A stretch of DNA of 64,000 bases, from NCBI GenBank assembly GCA_900320545.1, contig ONSU01000001.1:116826-180825 (forward strand). Direction: 5' to 3'. The translations under genes and the position numbers were made by a program. The DNA is from an uncultured Bacteroidales bacterium (GTDB taxonomy: Bacteria; Bacteroidota; Bacteroidia; Bacteroidales; UBA932). How positions within the stretch are numbered: position 1 is the first letter of the stretch; every line of letters begins with the position of its first letter. A model generated the notes under the pieces. That model was not told the origin of the DNA and did no database searches. It saw only the letters and a list, made by a program, of their open reading frames with translations. Shown piece by piece: positions 54,271 through 63,860 of the stretch.

Positions 54271-54396
54271 TCAAAGATTCTCCGGATCCTCTATCGTCCA
54301 GATCTCTGTGTTGTCATTGGGGTCGAAAGACGCACAGAAGTTTGCTTCAAACGAATGTCTCAAAATATCGAGAGTGGGTTGTGTATATTCTTTCAT
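54271..54396 (-). CDS. 41-residue conserved-type small protein
   Basis: A short gene of 41 codons begins MKEYTQPTLDILRHSFEANF and ends TIEDPENL. It resembles the small Bacteroidales peptides that start MK.Y..P and have a central F-C or F-S segment with an acidic end, often found in loci of surface lipoproteins. No function is known. It has 15 bases to the GLUG/EEP stop upstream and 28 bases to the next start, so it fits the operon spacing. It has no signal peptide. Confidence 0.6.
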   Translation of the reverse strand: MKEYTQPTLDILRHSFEANFCASFDPNDNTEIWTIEDPENL

Positions 54397-54411
54397 GGCT
54401 ATAACCTCCAA

Positions 54412-56880
54412 TTAGGAAATGTGGGCAATGACGGGATAGTGGTCAGACAGGAACGTCTCACCATTGGTGGTGTATCCGCCGTAATTACGGATGGCATTAG
54501 TAAGGGTGACATAAGAATCCACGTTGATGGTCTTGCTCACCCAAATGTGGTCAACCTTGTTGCGGTCTTTACTGGAGTCACCGAAAGCATTGTATGTATA
54601 AAGATTCTGGTTAACCTCGCTGACAATCGAATCTGCAGAATACCGCGTGTTTTTCATCCAGGTCTTAATGTTATCCCAGCAGGCGTTGCCGATCACACAG
54701 TTGAAGTCTCCCATCAGTATTACAGGATAATCATTGGTATTGAGAGCAGCTATCCGGCTTTCCAAAAGCGACGTACATTTACTCCATCCGTTATTGCTGT
54801 CGTTCATCGGGAAATGGGTAGTGAGGTAGAAAAAATACCTGCCTGTCGCTTTTTCCCTGACAGTAGCATAAAGGACAGTCCTTTCATAGCCGTCCCAGCT
54901 GGTTCCTTCGCTTGAATAACTGTCCCGAAGCCAGAAGTGACCGAAGTCGGTCATCTCCACCGTGCTGGTCTTATAGAGAATGGCGTTGGTCTTGTCGCTG
55001 TAGCGGTAGCCCGTATATGCGGAGAGGTGATCCCTGAGATAATTCCAGGGATGATCCTCTGTCATATGGTCCCACATATCCAGGTCCTTCACTTCCTGAA
55101 GGCCGATGATGTCGGGGCTCTCGCCGTTAATCATCGACACGATGGGGCTCTTGCGGCTGCTCCAGTTGCTCCCCTCGCGGATGTTGAAGCTCATAAGCGT
55201 CAGGTTCGCAGCCGGTGTGGGGGCAGGCGTGGAGCTTTCGACATAGATGGTCACCGTACCTTCCTTGATGACGCCGATGGCATAATCCTCGACATTCCCG
55301 GCGTGAATAGTTAGAGGATCCGACATTGCCGTACTGGAATCGTATCCCCAGCGATGGATGGTGCCTGTTACCTGTATCGGGGTCGATGAAGTGCCGAACA
55401 CCTTTTCGTTGTTTTCAGTAACCCAGCCGATAACCATTCCTACCTTCATCTGTCCTTTGGAAACAACGTTGCCGGTGTAATGGCATCTGTAAGAATCACT
55501 GCTATAAGGAGCCAGACTTACATTACTCGTGTTGGTGTTCGTGGAAAATCTACCGATAAGTCCACCGACAGCGAAGGCGTAGCGGTCGCCAAGAACGGAT
55601 TCGGCCGTAACATTCGCTTCGCAATAAGACGTCTTGATGTACTGCGTACTTACGCCTCCCTGCAAGAACCCGACCAGGCCTCCGACGTATGCATACCGCG
55701 CCTGAACGTTCATCGTGGCAGTATCATACACCCTGTCTCCGCGCATGGATCCATTTGCTCCACAGATGCCGCCGACATTCAAGGTTCCATAACCGGTCAC
55801 AGTTATCGGGGCGCGGCTAGTAGAAAACTTTATCATGTTTGTGGCCCTATCGTAACTATTGCTTCCGATGAGACCTCCCACAGCCGCCATTGCTTTTTCT
55901 GTTTTATTCCAAGCCCCGTCATAAACCACATTGATGTTTCCCCTGTTGGAACAGGAATTCATATTCATACCGCGGTAACTCTTACCGACAAGGCCACCCA
56001 CCTGGACCATGCTCTGTTCACGAGTCCAGTAGTCTCCGGCCGGAGGGACACCTACTGCAGTCACTGAAATAATGGCAAAGTTATGGCTCGAGTTTATACT
56101 ACCATCTCCCTGCCCGCAGAGTCCTCCTGCACTAATGAGGCCATAGTCGGTCTCATCCTTTGCCGGCTTTCCTATGTTTGTATGCGTCAAAGTGATGGTT
56201 CCTGCGGAAGAGTTCTCACAACTCTCGAAGAAAGCGCCGTAAGCCTCAGCAGTATAATTATAATTAGCAAATCCGCCATCGTAAGGAACATTTTTGTTGA
56301 TGTCCCATGCTTTTCCGACCAAACCACCGATGCTGGTATTGCCATCAACATCACCGGTGTCACTGCTGGTAACATAGGCCCACTGGTGGAAAGGTTTATG
56401 ATAAAGGGCCGTCAGAGACAGAGGGCCTTTGTTCGTGCAAGAATTGAAACTGGCCTTCTTCAGCCAGCCGACCAGGCCGCCCATGGCCACGGCCCAGTGA
56501 GTATATCCCGTAGCATCGATGGTGATTGCGCCGCTGTTGGTACAATGATCAAAAGTACTTCCCGAGCCATTGTTGGAAGCCCCCACAAGGCCGCCGAGGG
56601 CGATATTCGACTCTATGTCTGCGGTTGCCGTAATAGTGATGGGAGCTGCCGTAGTAACGTAAGAATATGTGCCGCCGTCGTCCAATCCGACCAGTGCGCC
56701 GAACTGGATACAAGTAGGTGCAGGGGTGAATGCGCAACTTGCGTCAATATTAAGATTGCTGATGGTACCTGCATTCGTTGCGAACAGAGGAACGCTGGAT
56801 GTCAGGTTCTTGATAGAATACCCGTTACCGTCCAGGCTGCCGCCGAATCCGGAGGCGCTGGTGATGGTGTATCCGGTCAT
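54412..56880 (-). CDS. GLUG-repeat plus EEP nuclease/phosphatase protein (3' part of a frameshifted gene)
   Basis: This 822-residue open frame has a GLUG beta-helix (about residues 1-540, many GGLVG/GGLIG units). A C-terminal endonuclease/exonuclease/phosphatase domain follows: LMSFNIREG, IIGLQEVKD, LTTHFP, MGDFN, DHIW and SDHYPV, all catalytic motifs kept. It has no signal peptide. In-frame sequence upstream of the ATG (LYELLAGPSSSDTE, then ISTDLD) continues the homology to the paralogue and then meets a stop, so one base has been lost near 56943-56950 and the true gene starts at 57836. The ATG overlaps the upstream stop (ATGA), so separate translation by reinitiation is possible. Confidence 0.75.
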   Translation of the reverse strand: MTGYTITSASGFGGSLDGNGYSIKNLTSSVPLFATNAGTISNLNIDASCAFTPAPTCIQFGALVGLDDGGTYSYVTTAAPITITATADIESNIALGGLVGASNNGSGSTFDHCTNSGAITIDATGYTHWAVAMGGLVGWLKKASFNSCTNKGPLSLTALYHKPFHQWAYVTSSDTGDVDGNTSIGGLVGKAWDINKNVPYDGGFANYNYTAEAYGAFFESCENSSAGTITLTHTNIGKPAKDETDYGLISAGGLCGQGDGSINSSHNFAIISVTAVGVPPAGDYWTREQSMVQVGGLVGKSYRGMNMNSCSNRGNINVVYDGAWNKTEKAMAAVGGLIGSNSYDRATNMIKFSTSRAPITVTGYGTLNVGGICGANGSMRGDRVYDTATMNVQARYAYVGGLVGFLQGGVSTQYIKTSYCEANVTAESVLGDRYAFAVGGLIGRFSTNTNTSNVSLAPYSSDSYRCHYTGNVVSKGQMKVGMVIGWVTENNEKVFGTSSTPIQVTGTIHRWGYDSSTAMSDPLTIHAGNVEDYAIGVIKEGTVTIYVESSTPAPTPAANLTLMSFNIREGSNWSSRKSPIVSMINGESPDIIGLQEVKDLDMWDHMTEDHPWNYLRDHLSAYTGYRYSDKTNAILYKTSTVEMTDFGHFWLRDSYSSEGTSWDGYERTVLYATVREKATGRYFFYLTTHFPMNDSNNGWSKCTSLLESRIAALNTNDYPVILMGDFNCVIGNACWDNIKTWMKNTRYSADSIVSEVNQNLYTYNAFGDSSKDRNKVDHIWVSKTINVDSYVTLTNAIRNYGGYTTNGETFLSDHYPVIAHIS

Positions 56881-57836
56881 ATCGAGGTCTGTGCTGATAG
56901 TATAGCTCTCAGTGTCGCTGGATGAAGGCCCGGCAAGGAGCTCGTAGAGTTATCGATGTTCAGGGGCTTCAGGCTGGCTCTTGAGAAGGTCCGGTTCGTT
57001 CCGGAGACATAGGTATAATCTCCTGCACTGGTACGGATGACGAAAGTTCCGCCATAGGTGCCGGGGGCAACGACCATATAGACCACACCGCCGTGATCTT
57101 TGTCAGCACCCACGGTAATGGGGCTGGACCCATCGCCGGACACAACCACGTCCGTTTCAGTATAACCACTGATTACAGGCATGTTGTCGGCATCAACTGC
57201 AGTCAGATCATAAGTAAACGAACCGGCGCAAGCAGCACCTGCCTGGAAAGTAACGTTCTCTATCTTTTCGCCGGCAGAATAACCGCTGCTTTTGTAAATG
57301 TTGAGTTTGACGATGAAACCCAGGTTCAAGAATTGAAGCGTTCCGACTTCGGTGTCCGTGTAACTTTCAACAGCACTGGTCAATTCAAAAGGAATAGTGA
57401 CCAAAGGCATAGCAGCCGCGCTGCCGGAGACCTGGTTACGGGGAATCTCAAGAGTGACCGCGTTGGCATCTGCTTCATTGTTTACCGCATTAAACGGGGC
57501 ATAAGCATAGACCATATCACCGGCAGAAAGAGCGACCGTGCTCCTGATAGTCATTGTGACATTGCTGCCGTCAACCTCAACCTCCGTGTACTTGTTCTTG
57601 GAAGTTTTCGCATAAGAAGCAATAAGATCACCATCTTCCCAGGCGATGTGGTTGTCTCCGAAAATGGTTTTTGTCTCCTCAGAAGCGATCTTGAAGACGT
57701 ATTCAAACTCTCCTTCGACCGGTTCTTCAGGAGGAAACACATCGGGCTCGGATTCTGGAGCGACCTCCTTCTTATCACAGGCGACTATCGCCGCTGCGAA
57801 AAGAGTGTAAATTAAAATTCTGAAAAAAGTTTTCAT
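56877..57836 (-). CDS. Fimbrillin-like lipoprotein domain (5' part of a frameshifted gene)
   Basis: This 319-residue frame has lipobox AIVACDK. A beta-rich domain follows with TKTIFGDNHIAWEDGDLIASY, a pattern typical of fimbrillin-like or Mfa-type N-terminal domains, and ends in FSRASLKPLNIDN. The last about 20 residues (STSSLPGLHPATLRAILSAQTSI) are out-of-frame translation: shifting by one base gives YELLAGPSSSDTE, which continues into the GLUG/EEP frame. The intact protein would be a lipoprotein of about 1140 residues. It starts 20 bases after the SusD stop. Confidence 0.75.
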   Translation of the reverse strand: MKTFFRILIYTLFAAAIVACDKKEVAPESEPDVFPPEEPVEGEFEYVFKIASEETKTIFGDNHIAWEDGDLIASYAKTSKNKYTEVEVDGSNVTMTIRSTVALSAGDMVYAYAPFNAVNNEADANAVTLEIPRNQVSGSAAAMPLVTIPFELTSAVESYTDTEVGTLQFLNLGFIVKLNIYKSSGYSAGEKIENVTFQAGAACAGSFTYDLTAVDADNMPVISGYTETDVVVSGDGSSPITVGADKDHGGVVYMVVAPGTYGGTFVIRTSAGDYTYVSGTNRTFSRASLKPLNIDNSTSSLPGLHPATLRAILSAQTSI

Positions 57837-57856
57837 AAAAATATTGGGTTTAATTA

Positions 57857-59656
57857 TTAATATCCAGGATTATTGGGCAGAAGATTCTGGTTCATCGTGA
57901 TGTCAACGCTGGAAAGCGGTTCCAGATACATCTTGTCGTTCCAGATGCGGCCCGGGAGGACGTCCTGAAGGAACTTTCCGCCGGGGACGGCGAGGAAACG
58001 GATAGGATCGGCATCGGAAACGACAACGACTTTGGGGTCGGAGGACGTGGTCTGCACCTGGGTGAAAAGAACGTCATCGATACCGTCGTCGTTGATGTCC
58101 AGCGGAACTTCGAACTGGGGAATGAAGACGCCGGTCCATAAAGTATTGGGCCAGATGCGGCCGCAGGCCCAGCGCTTCAGGTCATTCTTGCGGAATCCCT
58201 CAAGGCACAGCTCACAGGTGCGCTCGCGGCGGATTTCGAGGATGACAGGATTGTTGATGTCCGGGAAATACGTGGACTTGAGGTACGGATCCACCTGCGT
58301 CGGCTTGGCATCGAGGTCGCCCCCGGTGATGCCGGCCCGCCGCCTGAGCTGGCCGATAGAGTTCTTCCAGTCGTCGTCGGTAAGGGTCCCGAGCTCCGCT
58401 TTCGCCTCGGCGAAATTCAGCAGGACCTCGGCATAGCGCATAACCGGAATATCGTTGCTGTTGGCACCATAATTATTGCAAGCCACGTCGTCGACGGTGA
58501 ATTTTGTGATCTGGTAACCGGTGAGGGTATATGTGAAATCCGGCGCCATCCGTACCACTTCCCCCTTGGAATTCTTGCAGGTGTAGTCATACGCGCGGAT
58601 GGTCTGGTTGAGGCGCAGATCACGGTTCGCCGTCTCGTCAGGGAAGAATTTATACTTGCCCTGATTGTCGGTCTCGCTGTAGAAGGAGCCGTCCCGGTTA
58701 AGGTAGGTGTTGACGAACGGCCTTGTCAGGGAGTTCTTGGAGGTCGCCTGTACGTTGTAGTAGTAGTTCGCATAACCCGGGGAAGAAAGCGAGGCGTCCA
58801 TCTGTACGCCGAGCATCACTTCGTCGGTAGGAACCTTGTCACTCGAGAACAACTCGCGGTATGAGCCTCTTCCACCCTCGTATTCCGTGCCGGTGTGGAG
58901 GGTAAAGGCGCCGCTCTTCATTATGGTCTCAGCCGCTTCTGCAGCCTGGGCAAAAAGCGCCTCAGGGGTTATCGAACATCCTGCGACATACGCGGTCCCG
59001 GCGTGATATTTCCGCCAGGAGGCCTCGAAAAGGCAGATCCTGGATTTGAGGAGCAGGGCGCACCACTTGTTGACAAGACAGGCTTCGCTGGTCTTGGACG
59101 TTTCCAGTTTGATGTGTTCGTAGGCGAAGTCGCAGTCTTCAATCATATGGGTTATGATGACATCCCTCGTATCCCTCGGAGCGGTAAGCTCGGGGTCACC
59201 GGGATTGAGGAGACGGCCGATCCAGGGGACCTCCCCGTAAGTCGTGAGTTTGCTGTAATAAAGCCACGCACGGAAGAAACGGGCGATACCGCTGTAGTTA
59301 TCGCGCACATCCTGCGGTACCTCAGGGTAGTTGTTGTGCTCCAGGAAGTAGTTGACGTTGCGGATACTGGTCCAATCCCAGCCCCCCTGCGAGTCGGCGG
59401 TCAATGCTCCTTGTTCATACAGACCCAAGGAGGCCTTGGCCACGTAATCAGCGATGTCGTCATCCAGATGGTGGGCGTCGCTTCCGCCGGGGAGAATACT
59501 GTAGAATGAATAACAATAGGCTTTCAGTCCGGTCTCGGAACCGAATATGAGCGATGCACCTGCGGCCGCCTTGGGAGATTCAGTCAGATCGCAGGAAGAA
59601 ACGGCTCCCGTGCAGAGAAGGAGAACTGTCGTGTAGAAAAATATCTTTGTTTTCAT
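57857..59656 (-). CDS. SusD/RagB family nutrient-binding lipoprotein
   Basis: This 599-residue lipoprotein has lipobox VSSCDL. SusD features include the TPR-like helices (FFRAWLYYSKLTTYGEVPWI near residue 130), ALLLKSRICLFEASW, and the C-terminal PVMRYAEVLLNFAEAKAELG and RRERTCELCLEGFRKNDLKRW. SusD caps the SusC channel and binds oligosaccharide at the cell surface. It lies 13 bases after SusC in the same transcript. The C-terminal NINDDGIDD-like acidic loop may bind calcium. Confidence 0.93.
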   Translation of the reverse strand: MKTKIFFYTTVLLLCTGAVSSCDLTESPKAAAGASLIFGSETGLKAYCYSFYSILPGGSDAHHLDDDIADYVAKASLGLYEQGALTADSQGGWDWTSIRNVNYFLEHNNYPEVPQDVRDNYSGIARFFRAWLYYSKLTTYGEVPWIGRLLNPGDPELTAPRDTRDVIITHMIEDCDFAYEHIKLETSKTSEACLVNKWCALLLKSRICLFEASWRKYHAGTAYVAGCSITPEALFAQAAEAAETIMKSGAFTLHTGTEYEGGRGSYRELFSSDKVPTDEVMLGVQMDASLSSPGYANYYYNVQATSKNSLTRPFVNTYLNRDGSFYSETDNQGKYKFFPDETANRDLRLNQTIRAYDYTCKNSKGEVVRMAPDFTYTLTGYQITKFTVDDVACNNYGANSNDIPVMRYAEVLLNFAEAKAELGTLTDDDWKNSIGQLRRRAGITGGDLDAKPTQVDPYLKSTYFPDINNPVILEIRRERTCELCLEGFRKNDLKRWACGRIWPNTLWTGVFIPQFEVPLDINDDGIDDVLFTQVQTTSSDPKVVVVSDADPIRFLAVPGGKFLQDVLPGRIWNDKMYLEPLSSVDITMNQNLLPNNPGY

Positions 59657-59669
59657 CGTTCCTGGTAAA

Positions 59670-62600
59670 TTAGAAGGTCAGACTGAGGCCGAAGCTGTAG
59701 GAGCTCATGATCGGGTAGCAGCCGCCGGAACCGGCGGTCGAATCGTGGTTTTCCGGGTCTTCCCCGAGTCCGAGGACGTCAACGGTGCCCCAGATGTTCT
59801 TATACATGGGAGACCAGTCCCAGAGGTTCTCTCCGGAGAAGAAGATGCTCGCCTTCGACAGATGGATGCGCTTGATCCACCTCTCGGGGAGGTTGTAGCC
59901 GAACTGGATGTTCTTGAGCCGGATGAAAGAGGTGTCGAGGATGTACCGCGTGTTGGCTCGTCTCTGGACCTGATAGAACGGCTGCGTCCTGGCAGAATAA
60001 CGGGGCATGTAGGCATCACGGTTTTGCTCGGTCCAATAGTTACCGAGCTGCCATTTAGGCATCTGGTTATACTGCCTGTTGTACTGACCCCAAATCATAC
60101 CGCTGTCGCCTCCGGTGGTGTAGTCGCGCTTGCCGACCCCCTGGAAGAAGACTGAAACGAAGAAATTGTTCCAGTCGGCCGCAATCGTAAAGCTGTAGAT
60201 GAAGCGGGGCTCGACGTTGCCGATTATCTTGCGGTCGCCGGGGTTGTAAATGGTCTGGTCACCGCGGTCGATGTAGCCGTTGCCGTTTAGGTCTTCGATC
60301 TTCATGTCGCCGGGATGAAGCGAGTAGTCGCTCGACATCTGGTTCAATGTGTCATAATGTTGCTGGCCTGCAGCCACTGCGCCAGCTTCGGCCACCGCGA
60401 TCTCTTCTTCCGACTGCCACAAGCCGTTGCACACGAATCCCCAGCGCTCTCCTATGATCATCCCGGGATAGTAGTCCGGGGAGTTGCCTCCGCCTATCTT
60501 CATGGCGTCATTGTTGAACTTGTCGAGGCGGGAGACATAGTCGGCCAGGGTGAATTTTACGCTGTAGTTAAAAGGCTTGGCGCCAAGCTTGAAGCCGTCC
60601 TTCCAAAGGAGTGACAGTTCAAATCCGCGGGTGGACAGTTCCGCGTAATTGCCTTTGGGAGAGTCGGCTCCGAAGACAGCCTGGATCGAAGGTCCTTCCG
60701 TGAACATATCTTCGGTCTTGCGGAGATACCAGTCGCCGGAAAAGGTCAGACGGTCATTGAAGAAGCCGAGGTCCAGACCGACATCGTAAGTCATCGACTT
60801 CTCCCAGGTCAGGTTGGAAGGGATGGGATTGGGAGCTGACGTCTTATGGTAGAACGTCCCTTCCATCAGCCGGCTCTTGCCGGTTACGGTAAACGTCTCA
60901 TCATAGTAATAAGCGGAGATGTTGCTGTTGCCGAGAGTACCCCAGGAGAATCGTATCTTGGCATTGGAAAGCCACTTTTTGCCGATGGGCTTGACCCAGG
61001 GCTCCTCCGTGATCCTCCAGCCGGCGGAGACAGAAGGGAAGAAAGCCCAGCGCTCGTTGGAGGGGAATTTCGACGATCCGTCATAGCGGCCGTTGAACTG
61101 GATAAGATACCTGTCGGCATAGCTGTAATTGATACGGGTAAAGATGCCGACTGAGCGCCATTTATTGTAATAACCCCGCATGCTCTTCTTCTCTTCTCCG
61201 AAGGTGAGGTTGATGTTCTCCACCTCCTCCGATAGGAGTTCCGTGTTGGAAACGTCAGTCCTCAGGTAGATCTGCTGCTCGTAGTTGTAGCCGATGAGGG
61301 CCTTCAGGTAGTGCTTGCCCCAGGTATTGGTGTAATCGGCATAAGCGTTGGCAGCCAGATATTTCGTATTGTTGGTGGTCTGGGTCAGGGAAGAGACCAG
61401 GCCCTCCTTGGTCTTGAGGATTCCAGGGGAAGGGGAATATTCGTCGGGGTACACCCGGTTCATTCCGTTGTAGTTGATGAGCTTGTAGGTGAAATCCCCG
61501 TTGACGGTAAGGGTATTATTCAGGAATGATGTGTTGACGCCGACGGTGTTCCTAATGTTCTCCGTCTCATAGACATTCTTGCTGCTGCCGTAAAGGAAGC
61601 CGCCTACCGTGTAGGCTCCAGCCTGGGTAAACGTCCCGTCCGGGTTGTACATCGGCATACAGGGAGGGGCACTGGAGTTGATTACAGCCCATATATTGCC
61701 GTTGCCGCCGCTGGAGACGATGGGGTTGTTGTACTTGCGGTGGCTGAGCTCGAAATTGTTGGTGATCTTGAGCCATTTGAAGGCCTGGTAGCCAACCTTG
61801 ACGCGCAGATTCTGGCTGTTGCAGTCATCCGTGTTAGTCTTCGAGTTGTAGAGGCCGTAGAAATTGTACAGACGGCCCGACACATAGTAGTCGAAATTCT
61901 TCGCCGTACCGGAAAGGGAGATATTGTGGGTCTGCGCGAAGGAATGTTTCTTATACAGAAGTCCGAACCAGTCGGTCCCTTCACCGAAGTATGCAAAATC
62001 GCCGGCTTCCACCCTCCACGAGCCGTCACTGATGATCGTACCCAGGCGGCCGGTGTCTCTCCTCAACCGGTATTCGGAGAGCCAGTCCGTCGTGAAGGGC
62101 ATCATCATATTCATATCCGTGGGAGAACTGTTGTTGTAATTGGAGAAGCCCAGATAGAAATGCTCCGCCCAAGTGTAGCCGTCCGAGACATACTCCGGCC
62201 ACACCACCGGCTGGGAAATCGTGAAGTTGTTGGAATACGTGATGTGTACCTTGTCCTTGGAGGCATCCTTGGTCGTGATGAGCACGACGCCGTAAGGCGC
62301 ACGCGATCCGTAAATAGCCGCGGATGCAGCATCCTTGAGGACCGATACCGACGCGATATCATCCGGATTAAGATAGGCAGGGTCGCCTTCGACACCGTCG
62401 ATGAGGATCAGGGCGCTGCCGCCCTGTCCGATGGATGTCGTTCCCCTGATGTTATAGTCGGCAGTACGGATAGGCTTGCCGTCCTCGAGCGAGATGTTGA
62501 GGTTGGGAATAGCGCCTTCGAGCATCTGGGTGACGTTGGCGTTCGGCCGGGCGGCGAACACTTCGCTCCCGACCTGCTCCACGGCTCCGGTAAGGTCTAT

Positions 62601-62954
62601 CTTTCGCTGCGTGCCGTAACCGACCACAACGGTCTCGTCAAGGGCGAAGGATTCCTCCTCCAGCGTAACATCCAGAACAGTCAGGCTGCCGGAATTCAGA
62701 GTCTTGGAGACGAAGCCGAGGCAGGAAAACTCCAGCACCTTGTCGCCTGTCACATGGATGGAATACTTGCCGTCGAGGTCCGTACTCGTGGCGGACGAGG
62801 TGCCGGAAATGGAAACAACCACTCCGGGAAGCGGCGCGCCGCTTGCATCCACGACCGTTCCTGAAAGGGTCCGGGACGCCGGTGTCTGCCCCACGGCGAT
62901 CAGAGACAGGAACAATCCTGCCACCAAAGTAAAAGCTTTTATCGGTCTGAACAT
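59670..62954 (-). CDS. SusC/RagA family TonB-dependent outer membrane receptor
   Basis: This 1094-residue protein has a signal peptide, then a carboxypeptidase D-like domain (SGTVVDASGAPLPGVVVSI). The TonB-box region (ETVVVGYGTQRKIDLTGAVE) and plug follow (VLKDAASAAIYGSRAPYGVVLITTK), then a long beta-barrel ending SFGLSLTF with terminal Phe. It imports oligosaccharides with energy from TonB-ExbBD. It lies 12 bases after the EEP gene and 13 bases before SusD, with no internal promoter seen, so the operon promoter is beyond the window. Confidence 0.95.
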   Translation of the reverse strand: MFRPIKAFTLVAGLFLSLIAVGQTPASRTLSGTVVDASGAPLPGVVVSISGTSSATSTDLDGKYSIHVTGDKVLEFSCLGFVSKTLNSGSLTVLDVTLEEESFALDETVVVGYGTQRKIDLTGAVEQVGSEVFAARPNANVTQMLEGAIPNLNISLEDGKPIRTADYNIRGTTSIGQGGSALILIDGVEGDPAYLNPDDIASVSVLKDAASAAIYGSRAPYGVVLITTKDASKDKVHITYSNNFTISQPVVWPEYVSDGYTWAEHFYLGFSNYNNSSPTDMNMMMPFTTDWLSEYRLRRDTGRLGTIISDGSWRVEAGDFAYFGEGTDWFGLLYKKHSFAQTHNISLSGTAKNFDYYVSGRLYNFYGLYNSKTNTDDCNSQNLRVKVGYQAFKWLKITNNFELSHRKYNNPIVSSGGNGNIWAVINSSAPPCMPMYNPDGTFTQAGAYTVGGFLYGSSKNVYETENIRNTVGVNTSFLNNTLTVNGDFTYKLINYNGMNRVYPDEYSPSPGILKTKEGLVSSLTQTTNNTKYLAANAYADYTNTWGKHYLKALIGYNYEQQIYLRTDVSNTELLSEEVENINLTFGEEKKSMRGYYNKWRSVGIFTRINYSYADRYLIQFNGRYDGSSKFPSNERWAFFPSVSAGWRITEEPWVKPIGKKWLSNAKIRFSWGTLGNSNISAYYYDETFTVTGKSRLMEGTFYHKTSAPNPIPSNLTWEKSMTYDVGLDLGFFNDRLTFSGDWYLRKTEDMFTEGPSIQAVFGADSPKGNYAELSTRGFELSLLWKDGFKLGAKPFNYSVKFTLADYVSRLDKFNNDAMKIGGGNSPDYYPGMIIGERWGFVCNGLWQSEEEIAVAEAGAVAAGQQHYDTLNQMSSDYSLHPGDMKIEDLNGNGYIDRGDQTIYNPGDRKIIGNVEPRFIYSFTIAADWNNFFVSVFFQGVGKRDYTTGGDSGMIWGQYNRQYNQMPKWQLGNYWTEQNRDAYMPRYSARTQPFYQVQRRANTRYILDTSFIRLKNIQFGYNLPERWIKRIHLSKASIFFSGENLWDWSPMYKNIWGTVDVLGLGEDPENHDSTAGSGGCYPIMSSYSFGLSLTF

Positions 62955-62966
62955 AGGGCGACAGGA

Positions 62967-63848
62967 TTAAAATTGAACGATGGAATAGCAGGGATAGTGG
63001 TCGGAGACAAGGGTGTGACCGTCATAGGGTTTGGTTACGGTCCTGTACTCCGGACATCCCAGAGATTTGGAGATGAAAATATGGTCGCAGACGTAAGGAT
63101 TGCCGCCCGCGGCATTCCAGGCGTTGTAGGTCTTGACATCATCGGTGATGGGGGCGACTTCCCTTGTGCAGTCCATATCCTCCCTGATGCCGTTGAAGAT
63201 GGAGTCGGTGTGGATGGTGTTGAAGTCAGCCATGAGGATGACCGGAAAACCCTCCGTGTTGTACATCGCTATCCTTTTCTTGATCAGGTTCATCGACTGG
63301 GATCTGGACTGGGAGGTGAGGCCGAGATGGGTCGTCATGAAGAAGAAGCACTGACTCGTCGCCTTGACCCTGAAGATGGCCCACTGTACCGGTCTGTCGT
63401 AGTTGTCGTCCCAGCTCATACTTTGGACTTCCGGAGTTGCACTCGCCCAGAAATAACCGTCCTGCAAAAGCTCAACGACATCCTTTTTATATAAAAAGCC
63501 GTTTTTGTATCCAGTCATCGTCTTCCCGTCGTAGCCTTCGGAGGCGAGGGTCCCGGACATATACTCCCACTGGGTCTGGGCAAGTTCCTGCAAACCGAGG
63601 ACTGTAGGCTGCTGGTCGATGACCATGCTGCGGCAGGCTCCTGCACGAAGGGCCCAGTAGTTCCAGCCTCTGTCAGTTGCGTTGGTGTTTTTCTGACGGA
63701 TGTTGAATGTTAGCACCTTGATCTGGTCCGGGCCGGACGGCAGGGTGTTCTGCCACTCCGGACCGTGGGGCGGGTCCTTCTCCTGCTTGGTGCAGGATGC
63801 GGCCCCAAGCAGGGCCAATGCAGACAGGATAACTATAATCTTCTTCAT
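62967..63848 (-). CDS. EEP-domain lipoprotein (endonuclease/exonuclease/phosphatase family)
   Basis: This 293-residue lipoprotein has lipobox GAASCTK. An EEP fold fills the rest: KVLTFNIRQ, VLGLQELAQ, FMTTHLGL, LMADFN, CDHIF and VSDHYP, so the metal and catalytic residues are kept. EEP enzymes include secreted nucleases, phosphodiesterases and sphingomyelinases; the target here is unknown. It is the gene immediately before susC and 12 bases after another EEP gene that continues beyond the window. Confidence 0.85.
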   Translation of the reverse strand: MKKIIVILSALALLGAASCTKQEKDPPHGPEWQNTLPSGPDQIKVLTFNIRQKNTNATDRGWNYWALRAGACRSMVIDQQPTVLGLQELAQTQWEYMSGTLASEGYDGKTMTGYKNGFLYKKDVVELLQDGYFWASATPEVQSMSWDDNYDRPVQWAIFRVKATSQCFFFMTTHLGLTSQSRSQSMNLIKKRIAMYNTEGFPVILMADFNTIHTDSIFNGIREDMDCTREVAPITDDVKTYNAWNAAGGNPYVCDHIFISKSLGCPEYRTVTKPYDGHTLVSDHYPCYSIVQF

Positions 63849-63860
63849 AATATAATTGAG

